The position numbers were made by a program, and so were the translations under genes. The notes under the pieces were generated by a model. It did not search any database. It had not been told where the DNA came from and saw nothing but the letters and a program-made list of their open reading frames with translations. This document shows positions 1 through 10,418 of a stretch of 64,000 nt of DNA, piece by piece (within the stretch, counting starts at the first letter, position 1; every line of letters begins with the position of its first letter). This DNA is from Cyanodermella asteris (Eukaryota > Ascomycota > Lecanoromycetes > Ostropales > Stictidaceae): positions 2,604,802 to 2,668,801 of the forward strand of contig UYJD01000002.1 of the NCBI GenBank assembly GCA_900618795.1, given 5' to 3'.

Positions 1-522
1 CGTCTTCGACACACGCTTTCCCACGTTTTCTTCGTATCACCACCATCACCACCATCCCGACACAGGAAACCGCTACTAATAGCCGTCTGAGCCTGCCCGC
101 TCGAGGTTTCGACTCAGCTCTCTTGCCACTGCCTGTCTGAGCACTCTTCAGCTGTTCTGTGCGTCTTACAGCTGTGCTCAGAGACGTCCAGATCTCTCTT
201 CTCGCTATCCGCCATCTTCGACAACACCTTGCTCTGCGACTTTGCGCCTCATTCGCTGCCTTAGCCTCAACTGGTCATCTATAACGCGATCCAGCATTTT
301 CCAGCATCCACACGACCGAGCGATCCGTGACGCAAAAGCTTTTCGCATATCTACGGTCGAGGAAAGAGGTGGTCCGCTCGAAGAGAAGAACGTGTCAATA
401 TACAAAACTTTCTGAGGGCCCATGTGGAAATCGAATCATGATTGCGTGAGGGAGTAGACGGGCCCTTTCTTGCCAGAGCGCATGCAGTCACTCGTTTGAT
501 CACTTTTTTCTCATATTTTCTC
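1..522 (+). promoter_or_regulatory. Upstream/5' leader region of the TRP-like gene
   Basis: No credible gene lies here. The stretch is rich in CT and CAC/CAT tracts, as is common in fungal promoters and leaders, and it precedes the ATG at 523. In-frame sequence runs upstream from that ATG to a TTG at 442 but contains no other ATG, so the coding start was set at 523. Confidence 0.5.
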
Positions 523-3500
523 ATGGCTCCGACGTTCCGCCGCTGGGCTCTCGCAAGCCTGGCGGCAGTTTCGCTTCCTTCTCTGGCTACAGCCGCTAAT
601 CTTACCTTTAACGACTGCCTGGGAAGTCGTCTCTACTCTTCAAATGGCGTTCCGTACATTCAATGGGAAACTCGGGAAGTCCACGGCACTTTTGACTTGG
701 GGGCCGGGGATAACAACCTCAATGTCACAGTTTTCGGCAATTTCTCTGGGAATTTTGACGGAAGAACGGATTTGCCACCAGTGTCGAATTCGACGTACTG
801 GCGGAGCAACAGTTCGGATTACAATTCTGGCAAAATTATTCAACAAGGGCCCGAGAACAAACTTGCTACAATTTTCGCCAACTACCTGGTCGCGACGAAT
901 GATGTTCGACCTCAGCAGAACCTCGACTTTTGCACTTTAGTAAGAGGAGGATGTCCCTTGTCGCCCGCTACCAATGACACAACCTTGGAACAACTACCCC
1001 AATTCACGGTCAACTCCACAATGTACAGCAACTGGGGCTTTGCAACTATTCACATCCAGTTCGCAGTAAAGTCTGCCGATCCAGCTTCTGCACAAATCAT
1101 TTGCGTTGAGGCCGACGCCACGCCGTATCTTGGGGATGCTCCAGCTAATCTCTTGCGCTACCTCCCGGTCATGTTTTTGTTGTTGACTTTTGTTGCTACT
1201 GCCTCGGCCGCTTTCAGTCCTTGGGGAACCTTCAACATCTATCACTGGAGCAGCAACTACGGCAGGGATGAAGATCAGCTTCGACTCATCACCCCGGGCT
1301 TTGGTGATTGCTTGGCTTATCTCCAATTCATCATCTTGTCTGGCTCCTTGGGTCTTGTGTATCCGGGCTACTACCAACCAGCCGTTAGTCAAGTCAGCTG
1401 GTCGACTTTGATGTTCAACCAGAGCTTCAGGAGCCACTCGCCTGGCTTGAACCCCATCAATGATGGAGTCTACGAGCTGAATCGCAACGACTGGAGCAAG
1501 CCTGTTCATCTTGGGCAACACAATGGCGTGACCAGGATGCGCCAGCTGGTTGGCATGGGCGATGATAACGACATCTGGACCGGGTTCATGATCTGGCTGC
1601 TTGTGGTCATGGCAGCCCTCCTCGTCATCATCCAGGTGGTCAATGGTGCGATACTCCTATACCATTTCGCCACTCACACACAGGACGAAGATCGACGGGC
1701 GAAGAATTGGCCCTTTTCAGTTGGCAACGTCATTCGGCTTGTTTTCAATTACTTCTTGCTCCCACTCATCGCTTTCTCCATATATCAGGTTGCTTTGGTG
1801 GTCGAGAACGCAGACAATTACCTCGTTGCCTTGGCTGTCCTCACTATAGTAATTTTGCTGGCGTTCAGTGGATGGCTGCTTTACCAGATCCTCAGCACCC
1901 ACCCCAGGTCGTTCCTGTTCAGCGATCTTCCGACCCTACTGATGTACGGCCCTCTCTACAACACGTATTCGGATGCTGCTGCACCGTTTGCACTCGTGCC
2001 CATGCTTGTTAATCTCATCAGAGGTATCGCGATCGGTGCAATCCAGGTATCAGGAATTGCTCAAATTGTTGTCTTGGCAGTTGCCGAGATTATCCTTATA
2101 CTTGGGCTCAACGCTTTCCGCCCATTCTCTTCGCCCACTTCGATGAATCTGTATCACACGGCATTTTCAGTCACTCGACTGGTCATTTTGCTGCTCATGG
2201 TTGCCTTTACTCCTGAGATCAATGCCAACTACGGGTCGAGAGCTTGGATCGGGTATGTGATCCTGTTTCTACACGGCTTGGTATTGTTCTTTGGCTTCTT
2301 CCTTCACTCCTTGCAAACAATTTTCGAGGTTTTGGCAAGGGCTATGGGCGCCGGAGGATCAGAAGGGACGGTGCAGCGCGGTGGTCTGGCGAAGGTCTTT
2401 GGTGTGCGTCAACTCAGCCGGAGAAATCCTAGGCGATCAGGACGAGCTACGCGCTCGAGCATGAATTCGGAAGCTCATATGCTCGGCACAAATGCGGACC
2501 ATGAAAACCAGTCTGTTGGGCCAAGTGGCATTCGGTCTAGGAGCATGTCAGCCAGCAGCGCCTTGCTGCTCAACAGTCGTATGGGAGGTAGTACCCGCCA
2601 AAGTTTGGCTCTCGACACCCTTAGCCAAGGCGTCCCTATGGATGGGAATGCTAGTAGTGCTGGCTATTCGCGGGGCCCCACAACACCAAGTGGTGCGCAA
2701 AGCGTGCTGTCTTGGGCACCTGGAGCATCCCAAGCTGGCTATGATGCCGCCACCAGAAGAACAAGCGGAATGACTATGATGGGCGCTGTGCCAAATCAGA
2801 GACCCACTGAGCCGGCAGATCCCTACTATCGGCCACCCCGGGCAAGGCGCGTTACTAACGAGGCTTTGAGCTCACCAGCGACCCCGGGCAGGAGCTCAGC
2901 AAGTGGCGAATGGGCTGGGCATAGCACCACCAGACTCTCAGAAAGGGAAGACTACGACAATGGCGACCCCGGGCTTGGGTCTGGAGCACCTTCACCAGCA
3001 TATCTTGGGCATAACAGGGATAGGGCCGACTCGGGAGCTGAGGATTCAGATGAGCCGAGGCCGGACTATGCAACACGAGAAGTTGACTATTACTATGGTG
3101 TCCGTGGTCCTGCGCTGAGTGACCAACCGACTAGGAAATTGAAGACTGGACCAGCTGATCCGACCGGGCCTGTTTCGTCTGCTACTGGGTGGTTCCAGAA
3201 AGTCTTCGGCGGTAAAACTAAGGATCAGCACAAAGGCTTTGAAGTTGTCCGCGGAAAGGGCATACGACAAGGAATGCAACCGGTGCCCCAAGAAGAGCCG
3301 GAAAATTCCCGGGAACTGGCGGAGCCCTATACGGACGAGCCAGGCACACCGATCCCCGAAGCAACTGTTGCTCCAAGGAAGCTCAACCTTGAGGACGAGA
3401 CCGACGCTATTGGGGCCGGCACAAGACACATACCAGGCGAACAGCGGAGAGGGAGTAGCCCGCTGGAGGAACTGGGCATTGCAAAGTCGCCAGAAGAGGC

Positions 3501-4122
3501 TCCTGTGCTGCCAGACATTGATGCTGGGAGCTCTATTCACGTTCCCAGTCGTTTCCCATCGCAAGTATCGCGGCCAGGAAATAGTGTCAGATATCGAGAC
3601 GAAGACGTGCCATCTCTACCAAGAAACCTCTCAAATCGAGGTTATCTCACACCTGGTCCTGGCCCACGCAGCACAGCACTCTCCACGATCGCGCAATCGC
3701 CAGCCGGGAGTCCGGCAAGCAGGCGACCAGCTGATGCTATGGCGGGCGGCTTGAGCCGTATGCCGTTTGGCAGCATGTCAGATACGACCGACACGACAAG
3801 GCCAAGCATAGCTCAACGAGCTGGTAGCACTCACTCGGGGATCTCAAATGTCACGGATGAAGGCCGACCTAGCTTTCAATCACCGCCGAGCCCAATCGAG
3901 CCACCTCCTCAGTTGATAGACACTTCGGATGCTGGAGCTCGTCGAGAAAGCAGCAGCAGCTTCGGACAGGTGAGCCGCCATAGAGCGAGCGATATCACCC
4001 ACAATGCACCACATGCGGCACTCTTTGCAGGCAGTCAGGCCGAGCTGGTCGATGTCGACGAGCATGGTCAACCTAGCCCGGTGCCGTCGCCAAACCATGG
4101 TGGCGCACATATCAATTTCTAG
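523..4122 (+). CDS. TRP-like / Flc-family multispanning membrane protein
   Basis: Single-exon gene for a 1199-residue protein. The ATG at 523 was chosen because a clear signal peptide starts there (hydrophobic core, small residues ending in ATA before residue 25). Residues about 25-190 form a luminal, glycosylation-rich segment with several Asn-X-Ser/Thr sites, matching the ML-like/TRP_N domain of fungal Flc/Pkd2-type proteins. From about residue 210 to 640 there are around nine hydrophobic segments, matching the fungal TRP-like domain. The rest, about 560 residues, is a low-complexity Ser/Pro/Gly-rich cytosolic tail, much longer than in yeast Flc1-3. Family members act in the ER or plasma membrane in FAD/haem transport, calcium homeostasis and cell-wall maintenance; which role applies here cannot be told. 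The family call is strong and the exact orthologue is uncertain. Confidence 0.9.
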   Translation: MAPTFRRWALASLAAVSLPSLATAANLTFNDCLGSRLYSSNGVPYIQWETREVHGTFDLGAGDNNLNVTVFGNFSGNFDGRTDLPPVSNSTYWRSNSSDYNSGKIIQQGPENKLATIFANYLVATNDVRPQQNLDFCTLVRGGCPLSPATNDTTLEQLPQFTVNSTMYSNWGFATIHIQFAVKSADPASAQIICVEADATPYLGDAPANLLRYLPVMFLLLTFVATASAAFSPWGTFNIYHWSSNYGRDEDQLRLITPGFGDCLAYLQFIILSGSLGLVYPGYYQPAVSQVSWSTLMFNQSFRSHSPGLNPINDGVYELNRNDWSKPVHLGQHNGVTRMRQLVGMGDDNDIWTGFMIWLLVVMAALLVIIQVVNGAILLYHFATHTQDEDRRAKNWPFSVGNVIRLVFNYFLLPLIAFSIYQVALVVENADNYLVALAVLTIVILLAFSGWLLYQILSTHPRSFLFSDLPTLLMYGPLYNTYSDAAAPFALVPMLVNLIRGIAIGAIQVSGIAQIVVLAVAEIILILGLNAFRPFSSPTSMNLYHTAFSVTRLVILLLMVAFTPEINANYGSRAWIGYVILFLHGLVLFFGFFLHSLQTIFEVLARAMGAGGSEGTVQRGGLAKVFGVRQLSRRNPRRSGRATRSSMNSEAHMLGTNADHENQSVGPSGIRSRSMSASSALLLNSRMGGSTRQSLALDTLSQGVPMDGNASSAGYSRGPTTPSGAQSVLSWAPGASQAGYDAATRRTSGMTMMGAVPNQRPTEPADPYYRPPRARRVTNEALSSPATPGRSSASGEWAGHSTTRLSEREDYDNGDPGLGSGAPSPAYLGHNRDRADSGAEDSDEPRPDYATREVDYYYGVRGPALSDQPTRKLKTGPADPTGPVSSATGWFQKVFGGKTKDQHKGFEVVRGKGIRQGMQPVPQEEPENSRELAEPYTDEPGTPIPEATVAPRKLNLEDETDAIGAGTRHIPGEQRRGSSPLEELGIAKSPEEAPVLPDIDAGSSIHVPSRFPSQVSRPGNSVRYRDEDVPSLPRNLSNRGYLTPGPGPRSTALSTIAQSPAGSPASRRPADAMAGGLSRMPFGSMSDTTDTTRPSIAQRAGSTHSGISNVTDEGRPSFQSPPSPIEPPPQLIDTSDAGARRESSSSFGQVSRHRASDITHNAPHAALFAGSQAELVDVDEHGQPSPVPSPNHGGAHINF

Positions 4123-5541
4123 AGAAGCAAACTTTGACTCTCAGAAAGGTCGAGAGGGCAATGTTCCAGACATGACAGATATTTACGAAGGTTTGAGAGA
4201 GCAAGAATTTCAAGGGGGTTAAACATTCATCGACGACCGACGGGATCGAGATGACGAATTTCATTACCCAGATCGCTGTGGAACGTCAACCGCCTACGTT
4301 GTCTCGACAGCTGAGACTGAAACGTTTATAACGACATTAATTGTGGTCTTGCTTCTTGTTTGTTGTTTTTGAACCTTTTTTGAGCGCTGCATCGGTTTGG
4401 TATATGGGAAAAAGTTCACAGCTGGAATCTGGCCTGGTTGAGCGAAGGCACAGAGCCGGGTGGGCGAACAACGCGGAATTGGCCATTTTGAATATAATGA
4501 ATGGTTAGCGGGTACGAAAGGGTTTGCGTAGTTATTATGGACATCAGAGGCTCGGAGATGGTGCGAGAGCCACAAGCGATAGCAGTCTAGGATGTATTGT
4601 TGAGCCGTGCTCGGAGGAGCTAAGCAGCCGTCGATTGGCGGTTGAGACACAGGTAGAAACTGATTTCAAGTCTAAATGACTGCTCTGATGCCTTCCCTTA
4701 CTGCTCGGAAATGTAGGCACAGCGTATGATTCTCGAGAACTGCGTTGCCGCCCCCGTAGCAGCTTGAAAATGCCTTACAGAGAGCCTACTACTTGTCACA
4801 CCAGGCGCCGGAGGCCTTTTTGTCAGCAAGAAGCAACCAATGATTGACTTCTTCTACACATCCTGTATATGCACAGCAATCTCGAGTCCGAAAGTCTGCA
4901 TAAACACGCGTTTTGACGCTCCTATCACAAGGCCTTTAATCGGGCTGCCTACTCCACGCGTTCACGCAAGCTAAGCCTCATGTGTACAACCGCCGAAGCG
5001 AGACTCCCATCGTAGCAAAAGACTCTTTGCTGCGGCGCCTTTTGGCTGCTTCTTGTGCTGCTGCACAGCCCGACTCAGCACTGACGTCGTGCATAGCCGA
5101 GCCCCAAACTTGGGCAAAATTGGCATTCGCGGAACGCTGTAACCTACATGCTGTCTGCCCAATCGCTGAAGGTTATTATTGATTGTGCGATATCCGTGGT
5201 AAAGCTGAACGAGAACGGGTGTGGGCGATCGCCTGTGCTGGATTGGGGGCCTCTGAGACTCTGAGTTGATATAGGTTGGCGTGCACCCCGGCTTCGGCGC
5301 CGTGGTCAACGACGTCCGGCCGACGACGACTAGATATAACATAGCGCATGCCGGATCTAACTTGAGGCTCGCGATTCTCTGCACAGGTTTGTGACTGAAA
5401 TTCAGTTCACACTCGGCGCTGTCTCGCGGATCGATACATCTGCTCATCTGCTCCTTCTTGAGCCCCTCAGCATCTCAAGGCAAAAGCCTCGCCCAACTTC
5501 ACAGCTCAGACCCGGCAGTTCGGAGAACGGCCAGATCGATA
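4123..5541. other. Intergenic, no supported gene
   Basis: It holds the 3' region of the TRP-like gene and the upstream region of the arrestin gene. Two minus-strand open frames (4294-4650 and 4971-5447) lack recognisable domains or splice structure and are probably chance frames. A CT-rich stretch precedes the arrestin ATG. Confidence 0.5.
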
Positions 5542-7429
5542 ATGTCGATCAATATTCAGTTGTCACAGCGCCAGAATGTCTTCACGAATATGGATACAAT
5601 CTCTGGCAAGGTCGTCCTGTACTTGCTCCGGGAAGATTCCTTTTCGGCGATCAACGTGAAGCTTGAGGGAGAGAGCAGAACCAGATTGGCGCATCCTTTG
5701 GGAACGAGGGCGGGGGATCGAGGGGAGACTGAGTTGGAGGTGCACAAGGTATGCGATTCAACTACGTCTGTTCGCGAGGCTGCTGGATCTGCTGGCAGAA
5801 GTGGACGATCAAGCTCGTCGTGAAGCTGGCGTGCTCAAAAACCGCGACTCGTCCACACAAGAAGCCAAAGCGAATTCAGCTCGAGAGATCGCAGGCTAAC
5901 CCTTTTCGAAGCTCCTATACAATGTCCAGACAGTCTTTCCAACCAACCCGATTCTGGGGGCGAAGGCTTATACGCTCCCCGCAGGCCAGCATGAGTTCCC
6001 ATTCTCTTTTCGAATACCATTCAACAACTCCTGTAATGAAGACAACATCAAGCGTCTCAAGATGGCCGGCCTGCAGGTCGACATGAGAGATATCAACCGA
6101 CACACGAAAGCTCCTCTACCGCCTACTCTGGCTGGGTTCCCTGGTGAGGCTGAAATCAAATATTACGTCAAGGTTACGGCGGAGAGGCCGGCCTTCTACA
6201 AGGAGAATTACAGAAATGTACGTCAAAATGCATACCTCGCTGCCTATGCCTTTGCAAGCTTCGTTGCGCTCTCTTTTCTCCGATTCCAGACTGATATTCT
6301 TTAGCAAATCAATTTCAAATTTCTCCCTATTGAAAAGCCTCGACCCCCTTCCAATACCCGCGAAACCTATGGACGCCGAAAACATCAATTCAGTCCCCAT
6401 GCCGGCTTCGCCCCAGGAAAACCTTCATCCTCTCTCTTCTCTCGCAAATCCTCCGCTTCTCAAGTGCCAGATAACGCTGTCCCACCTCTCGTCAGCGTCG
6501 ATGCTCGGTTGCCCGATCCTGCAATCATAACATGCAACCAGCCACTCCCACTGCGTGTCCTGATCACGAAACTGAACAACTCCCCAGAAGGAATCTACCT
6601 GCGGACCTTCCATATCACACTCTGGGGCCACACACGAATCCGGGCACATGCCCTCGAACGCGTCGAAACCTCCTCCTGGATCCTCTCCACCATCGCCAAC
6701 AAATGTATCGAACTCAAACCTGAAAACCCCAATTCCGCATCCAACACCACTAGCCCCGCATCCCCAAACACATCCGGTTCCATGTCATCCTCGAACAAAC
6801 CCACCTCTCCCGGGATCTCAGACACCAAAGATGTTACCAGCACACCCGGCAGCCTCTACCCCTTGCTAATCGACCCAATGCTCTGGCGAAACAGCACCCT
6901 TCCCCCCTCCGTCGCCCCCTCCTTTGCATCCTGCAACCTCTCCCGCTGGTACGAACTCGAAATCTCCATCGGCTTATCCTGGGGCACCCCCGGCGCCGGG
7001 CCCGCTGGCCTGCGCCCCGAACTAACTGTCCAACCAATCCGCCTGCGCGTCGACGTCTACAGCGGGATCGCACCGTCTCCGGCCCTCGTCTCGCGCTTCC
7101 TGTCACAGTCCCAGACTCCCCAACAGCGGCCTAGTGTCTTCCTGCCAGTGCGTCCGGCAGCAAACGCGGGGTTTGCCCCACCGCAGCCACCAAGGCCGGG
7201 CCAGATGGGAAGGCCATCGGCGCCGGTGGTTCCGGAGGCGGACCCCGGTGCGGCGGGCCCGAGTAGTGCTCAGGCTCACGCGGAGGCGGCGCCGGCTTAT
7301 GATGAGCCGCCGCCGAGCTATGAGGATGCGATGGCGGAGGATTTGGCGCCGGTGGATGGGATAAGGCAGGATTATCAGGTGCCGGAGAGTGCGCCTGTGG
7401 GCGGGGATCGGAAGAGGAGGGATTCGTAA
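5542..7429 (+). CDS. Alpha-arrestin (ART-like ubiquitin-ligase adaptor)
   Basis: Three exons: 5542-5748, 5912-6217 and 6305-7429, with introns 5749-5911 (163 nt) and 6218-6304 (87 nt). Together they encode 545 residues in a continuous frame. The first splice joins the end of exon 1 (VHK) to LLYNVQTVFP and the second joins ENYRN to QINFKFLPIEKPRP; both produce the expected arrestin-N strand pattern. Residues about 1-175 are the arrestin N-like domain and about 205-400 the C-like domain, split by a basic Ser-rich linker. The tail contains PPPSYEDA at residues 506-513, a PPxY motif that in ART proteins binds the WW domains of Rsp5/Nedd4 ligases. Such adaptors direct plasma-membrane transporters to ubiquitination and endocytosis. 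The cargo cannot be inferred. The third exon is unusually C-rich in its third codon positions. Confidence 0.88.
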
Positions 7430-8159
7430 GAGAAGGAAATTGGGGGAGTGACTTAGAATGGAGGTGGGAAGGGATAGGCAAAATGTGAGGGGATGTTTGG
7501 GCTCAGGGAGCTATACTTTAGTAGGGAGCCCGAGACGGGATGATTAGGGGCCAGGTGAGATGGGCGGACATTGCGGAATGTGTCTCATGCTTCGTGTTTG
7601 ATGGCTGGTGTAGCTCTTGTGTGCGCTGTAGTGGATGCCTTTGACGAGATGGTATCGAGCTGACTGTCGACCATCATTCTATCACAAGAACCCATGATGA
7701 AATCATTGTTAAGTCTTCTTCTAATGCACAATGTCTTTTCACAGTCACGGTATTACGAGCGGCATGCCTCAAGCTGGTTTATGGGAAATATTCAGTGAAT
7801 ATTGATTCGTGTGCTATCGTAGATCGTGGATATTTCGGCTCATCAAGGTTCATATCGATGAAGCAAGGGCCATTAGTGTCGTCGCCATCATTTCAGCATT
7901 CAAGAACTCATCATTGACACACATGTTCCAACAGAACTCATGTCAATGAAAGAGCCTCACTAATTGTCGTCGCTGTCGTTTAAAGGATTTGCATGCACGC
8001 AACTTTCCAAAAGTAACTCAACAAAAGAACGCAGAAAATGAGATTTACACTCACCAGATTTGGTTCCTCTCAAAGCAATCCCACGAGGGCTGTCGCGTTG
8101 CCGTGCGTTGTGTTCAATCCACCGATCGGAGAGGTTCCGTGCCGAAAAAGGTCAGCAGT
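7430..8159. other. Intergenic between convergent genes
   Basis: This is the shared 3' region of the arrestin gene (+) and the Cys-rich repeat protein (-). It is relatively AT-rich with no coding frame I can support. Confidence 0.5.
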
Positions 8160-10418
8160 CTACTCCCCCTCACCGTGGCCTCGTCTCCACGCCTGACACC
8201 TGTCCCATATGCGAACGACAAACCGTCCCGTATGAGACCTAGGCGGCGTCGGTCGGAATCTAGTCGACAGAGCCTCGATGGACCAGCGCGAAACGGGTTG
8301 TATCGTCCGGCCTCGCCTGTCGAGTTCAGCATTGCTCGGGTGATTTGGTCTATCATGAACAGGGCAGTGAGCGGCCTGTTCAGCTCTCGACGCTCTCGAA
8401 CCTGCGGGACGCTCAGGCTGGCGATTCTGCTGGGTCGAAACCTCCTCAGGTAAAGGATGTGCCGTGTCAACCGGATGGGGACCCTCAGGCTGGGACGAGA
8501 TCTGGAATTCATGTGTTGCGGGAGCTGCACGTTCGGTCCTCGATGGGAGTGCACGACGCTCTGCGCGTTCGCTCCCCGATCCTGCCGGATGACGGGCGCC
8601 AGGCGGAGGCCAGATCTGGACGTCGAGGGTAGCACGTGGTGCATACTCGGTCCGGGGTGAGGGCGGACGACGCCCTGCTCGCCCGCTCCTCGAGACCGTT
8701 GGGCGTGTAGCCTGAGGTGGAGGCCAAACCTGGACGTCCAGGGTGGCGCGTGGTGCCTGCTCGGTCGCCGACGTGCGCGCACGACGCTGCGTACGGTTGC
8801 TTCTCGATCCTGCTTGGTGGCCAGCTTCAGGTTGAGGTAAGATCCCGAATTCGTAGAGGGCTGCGGGTGCTGGTACATGCTCGGTTCTTGGTGGGAGTGC
8901 GCGACGTTCTGCTAGTCGCTCGGCGGTGCTGCGACTGAGTTGCCGCATGACTTCTCGATCGAGATCTCGCATTGATCTGGGTTGTGTTTCCGGAATGGCA
9001 GGTGCAGATATCTGAAGGGCTTCGCGGGTGGCGAGCCTCGTGACTTCTTGATCGATGTCGGATTCGGTCACTTGTTCCCATGGGGGGCGACGTGCGCGGA
9101 GGAGCGCATGAGCTGCGACTCTGGTGATATCTGCGTGATTTCCACGAGGGGTTCGCAAGAATTGCGATGCGATTGAACCCGCTCGGAGGCTCGGACGAGT
9201 TGTGCGGCTGCCAGCCTCCATTTCAGGAGGGGAACTGAAAGTCATGAAATCCAAGGCCGAAGATAGGACATGGATGTTGTTATTGTTAGTTGGCAGAGCA
9301 GTTGTTGGTCCAGATGATCGATGATCGTGAAGATCAACCGTTCTGTGCGCTGCTTGCGAGGAACCGGAACGCTGCGAGACGGCTTGGTCGTTGTGCCTGT
9401 TGGAAGAGCCTCCATGATTAGACGCCATCCGGCTTAGCAAGTCTTCTGCAGAGTCGGCTGCAGGCAATCGATCTGCCGGTCCAAGATTAGTGCCCCTGTT
9501 CAAATCCGCCTCGGCAGCCAGATCGGATAACCGTTCAAGCTGGTCCAGACGATTGTGCCGAATGGCGTGTTCTCTGAGCTCGTGGAATCCACGCGTTGCA
9601 TCCGAACTGGCAAAAGTAACGTCCTGGGTCGAATTGATAATGCGTCGCATGGCATCTGCGGTCTGATCTGCAGTCAGGGCGGTCACAGTACTTACATGGG
9701 GTCGAGCTCGGGATGCGCGTATCGGCTGATCTGCAAAGAAACCCCTACTGCTGCGATGGTGGTATGGGACCTGCGGTGATGGTGCTCGTGGGCTGGTAAA
9801 CGGGGACCAGACTCCGGTGAGAGAGCGGCATAGGCGTGCAACTTCGTGGGCCTTGAACGGCGGCACGTGTTGATGAGGCCCAGCACGAGTCATGGTGATT
9901 ACCGGCCCTGCTTCCACGAATCGTTGAGGTCGGCTCGAACGGTCGATGAACTCTTGCGGAAGCTGCACGAGCACCTCGCTCACCGTCTCTCTACTGCTGT
10001 CAGTGTCTTCGTCGTCATGTCGACCATGATACGGTCGACCATAATAGTCGGGCACGCCTGGTACATCCCACGCGAACTCACCCGGATCGTGGACCGTATA
10101 AGGTGGAGGCTTCTCACCAGGATCTTCGACGATCAATGGCGTGGCGGCCACGGCCTCCTCGTACCTTGGAATGTACTCCACACTGAACCAGGCTTCACCA
10201 GTGAGAATGTGATAGTATGTGGTTCCATTATGCAAGCGGTCAGCTTGATACAGTGGATGAGGTCCACAGATTCCGCATTCCACCCCATCCAGGACTTCTC
10301 CGTTGTTCTTTGCGCGTAACAGGCAGGCCGAGGCGTCTTTGCAGAACTCGCCGTAGAGGGAACAGAAATGGAAACAGGGCCCTGGACATAAGAACTCAAT
10401 GAAGTTTCCGGTACACAT
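8160..10418 (-). CDS. Unrecognised protein: Cys-rich N-terminus, PPPY motif, four internal repeats
   Basis: Uninterrupted 752-codon frame from an ATG at 10418; no family recognised. The N-terminus has eight cysteines in the first 51 residues (2, 11, 15, 19, 26, 32, 48, 51), then a YYHILTGEAWF stretch and a PPPY motif near residue 100. The middle is a polar, Arg/Ser/His-rich, probably disordered region with heptad-like helical patches. The C-terminal third holds four imperfect 34-40-residue repeats (roughly 8458-8922), each with an RR-x4-RTE start, an AP-x-ATL/HE-x-Q core and a proline-rich end. There is no signal peptide or membrane segment. Two short open frames further upstream on this strand (10654 and 10885) might be leader exons, but I could not find a splice that joins them. 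Length and composition bias favour a real gene; function unknown. Confidence 0.7.
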   Translation of the reverse strand: MCTGNFIEFLCPGPCFHFCSLYGEFCKDASACLLRAKNNGEVLDGVECGICGPHPLYQADRLHNGTTYYHILTGEAWFSVEYIPRYEEAVAATPLIVEDPGEKPPPYTVHDPGEFAWDVPGVPDYYGRPYHGRHDDEDTDSSRETVSEVLVQLPQEFIDRSSRPQRFVEAGPVITMTRAGPHQHVPPFKAHEVARLCRSLTGVWSPFTSPRAPSPQVPYHHRSSRGFFADQPIRASRARPHVSTVTALTADQTADAMRRIINSTQDVTFASSDATRGFHELREHAIRHNRLDQLERLSDLAAEADLNRGTNLGPADRLPAADSAEDLLSRMASNHGGSSNRHNDQAVSQRSGSSQAAHRTVDLHDHRSSGPTTALPTNNNNIHVLSSALDFMTFSSPPEMEAGSRTTRPSLRAGSIASQFLRTPRGNHADITRVAAHALLRARRPPWEQVTESDIDQEVTRLATREALQISAPAIPETQPRSMRDLDREVMRQLSRSTAERLAERRALPPRTEHVPAPAALYEFGILPQPEAGHQAGSRSNRTQRRARTSATEQAPRATLDVQVWPPPQATRPTVSRSGRAGRRPPSPRTEYAPRATLDVQIWPPPGARHPAGSGSERAERRALPSRTERAAPATHEFQISSQPEGPHPVDTAHPLPEEVSTQQNRQPERPAGSRASRAEQAAHCPVHDRPNHPSNAELDRRGRTIQPVSRWSIEALSTRFRPTPPRSHTGRFVVRIWDRCQAWRRGHGEGE
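8458..8922 (-). repeat. Four imperfect in-frame ~115-bp coding repeats
   Basis: Four tandem copies of about 34-40 codons lie inside the unrecognised protein. Shared positions are two arginines, RTE (TE in copy 2), an AP/Pro-Ala pair, an aromatic or aliphatic x-Q/G-I/V-x-P-Q/P-P core and a HPAGS-like end. Copies 2 and 3 are most alike (both contain APRATLDVQ and WPPP). The copies differ at many positions, so the expansion is not recent. Confidence 0.75.

Noticed and set aside
3046-3564. 172-codon minus-strand frame antisense to the TRP-like tail
   Set aside because: It lies wholly inside a well-supported gene, has no domain, and is explained by the codon bias of the opposite strand.
8114-8878. 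254-codon minus-strand frame overlapping the repeat protein
   Set aside because: An alternative frame of the same repeats; long open shadows are expected in Arg/Pro-rich repeated DNA, and the 752-codon frame is far longer.
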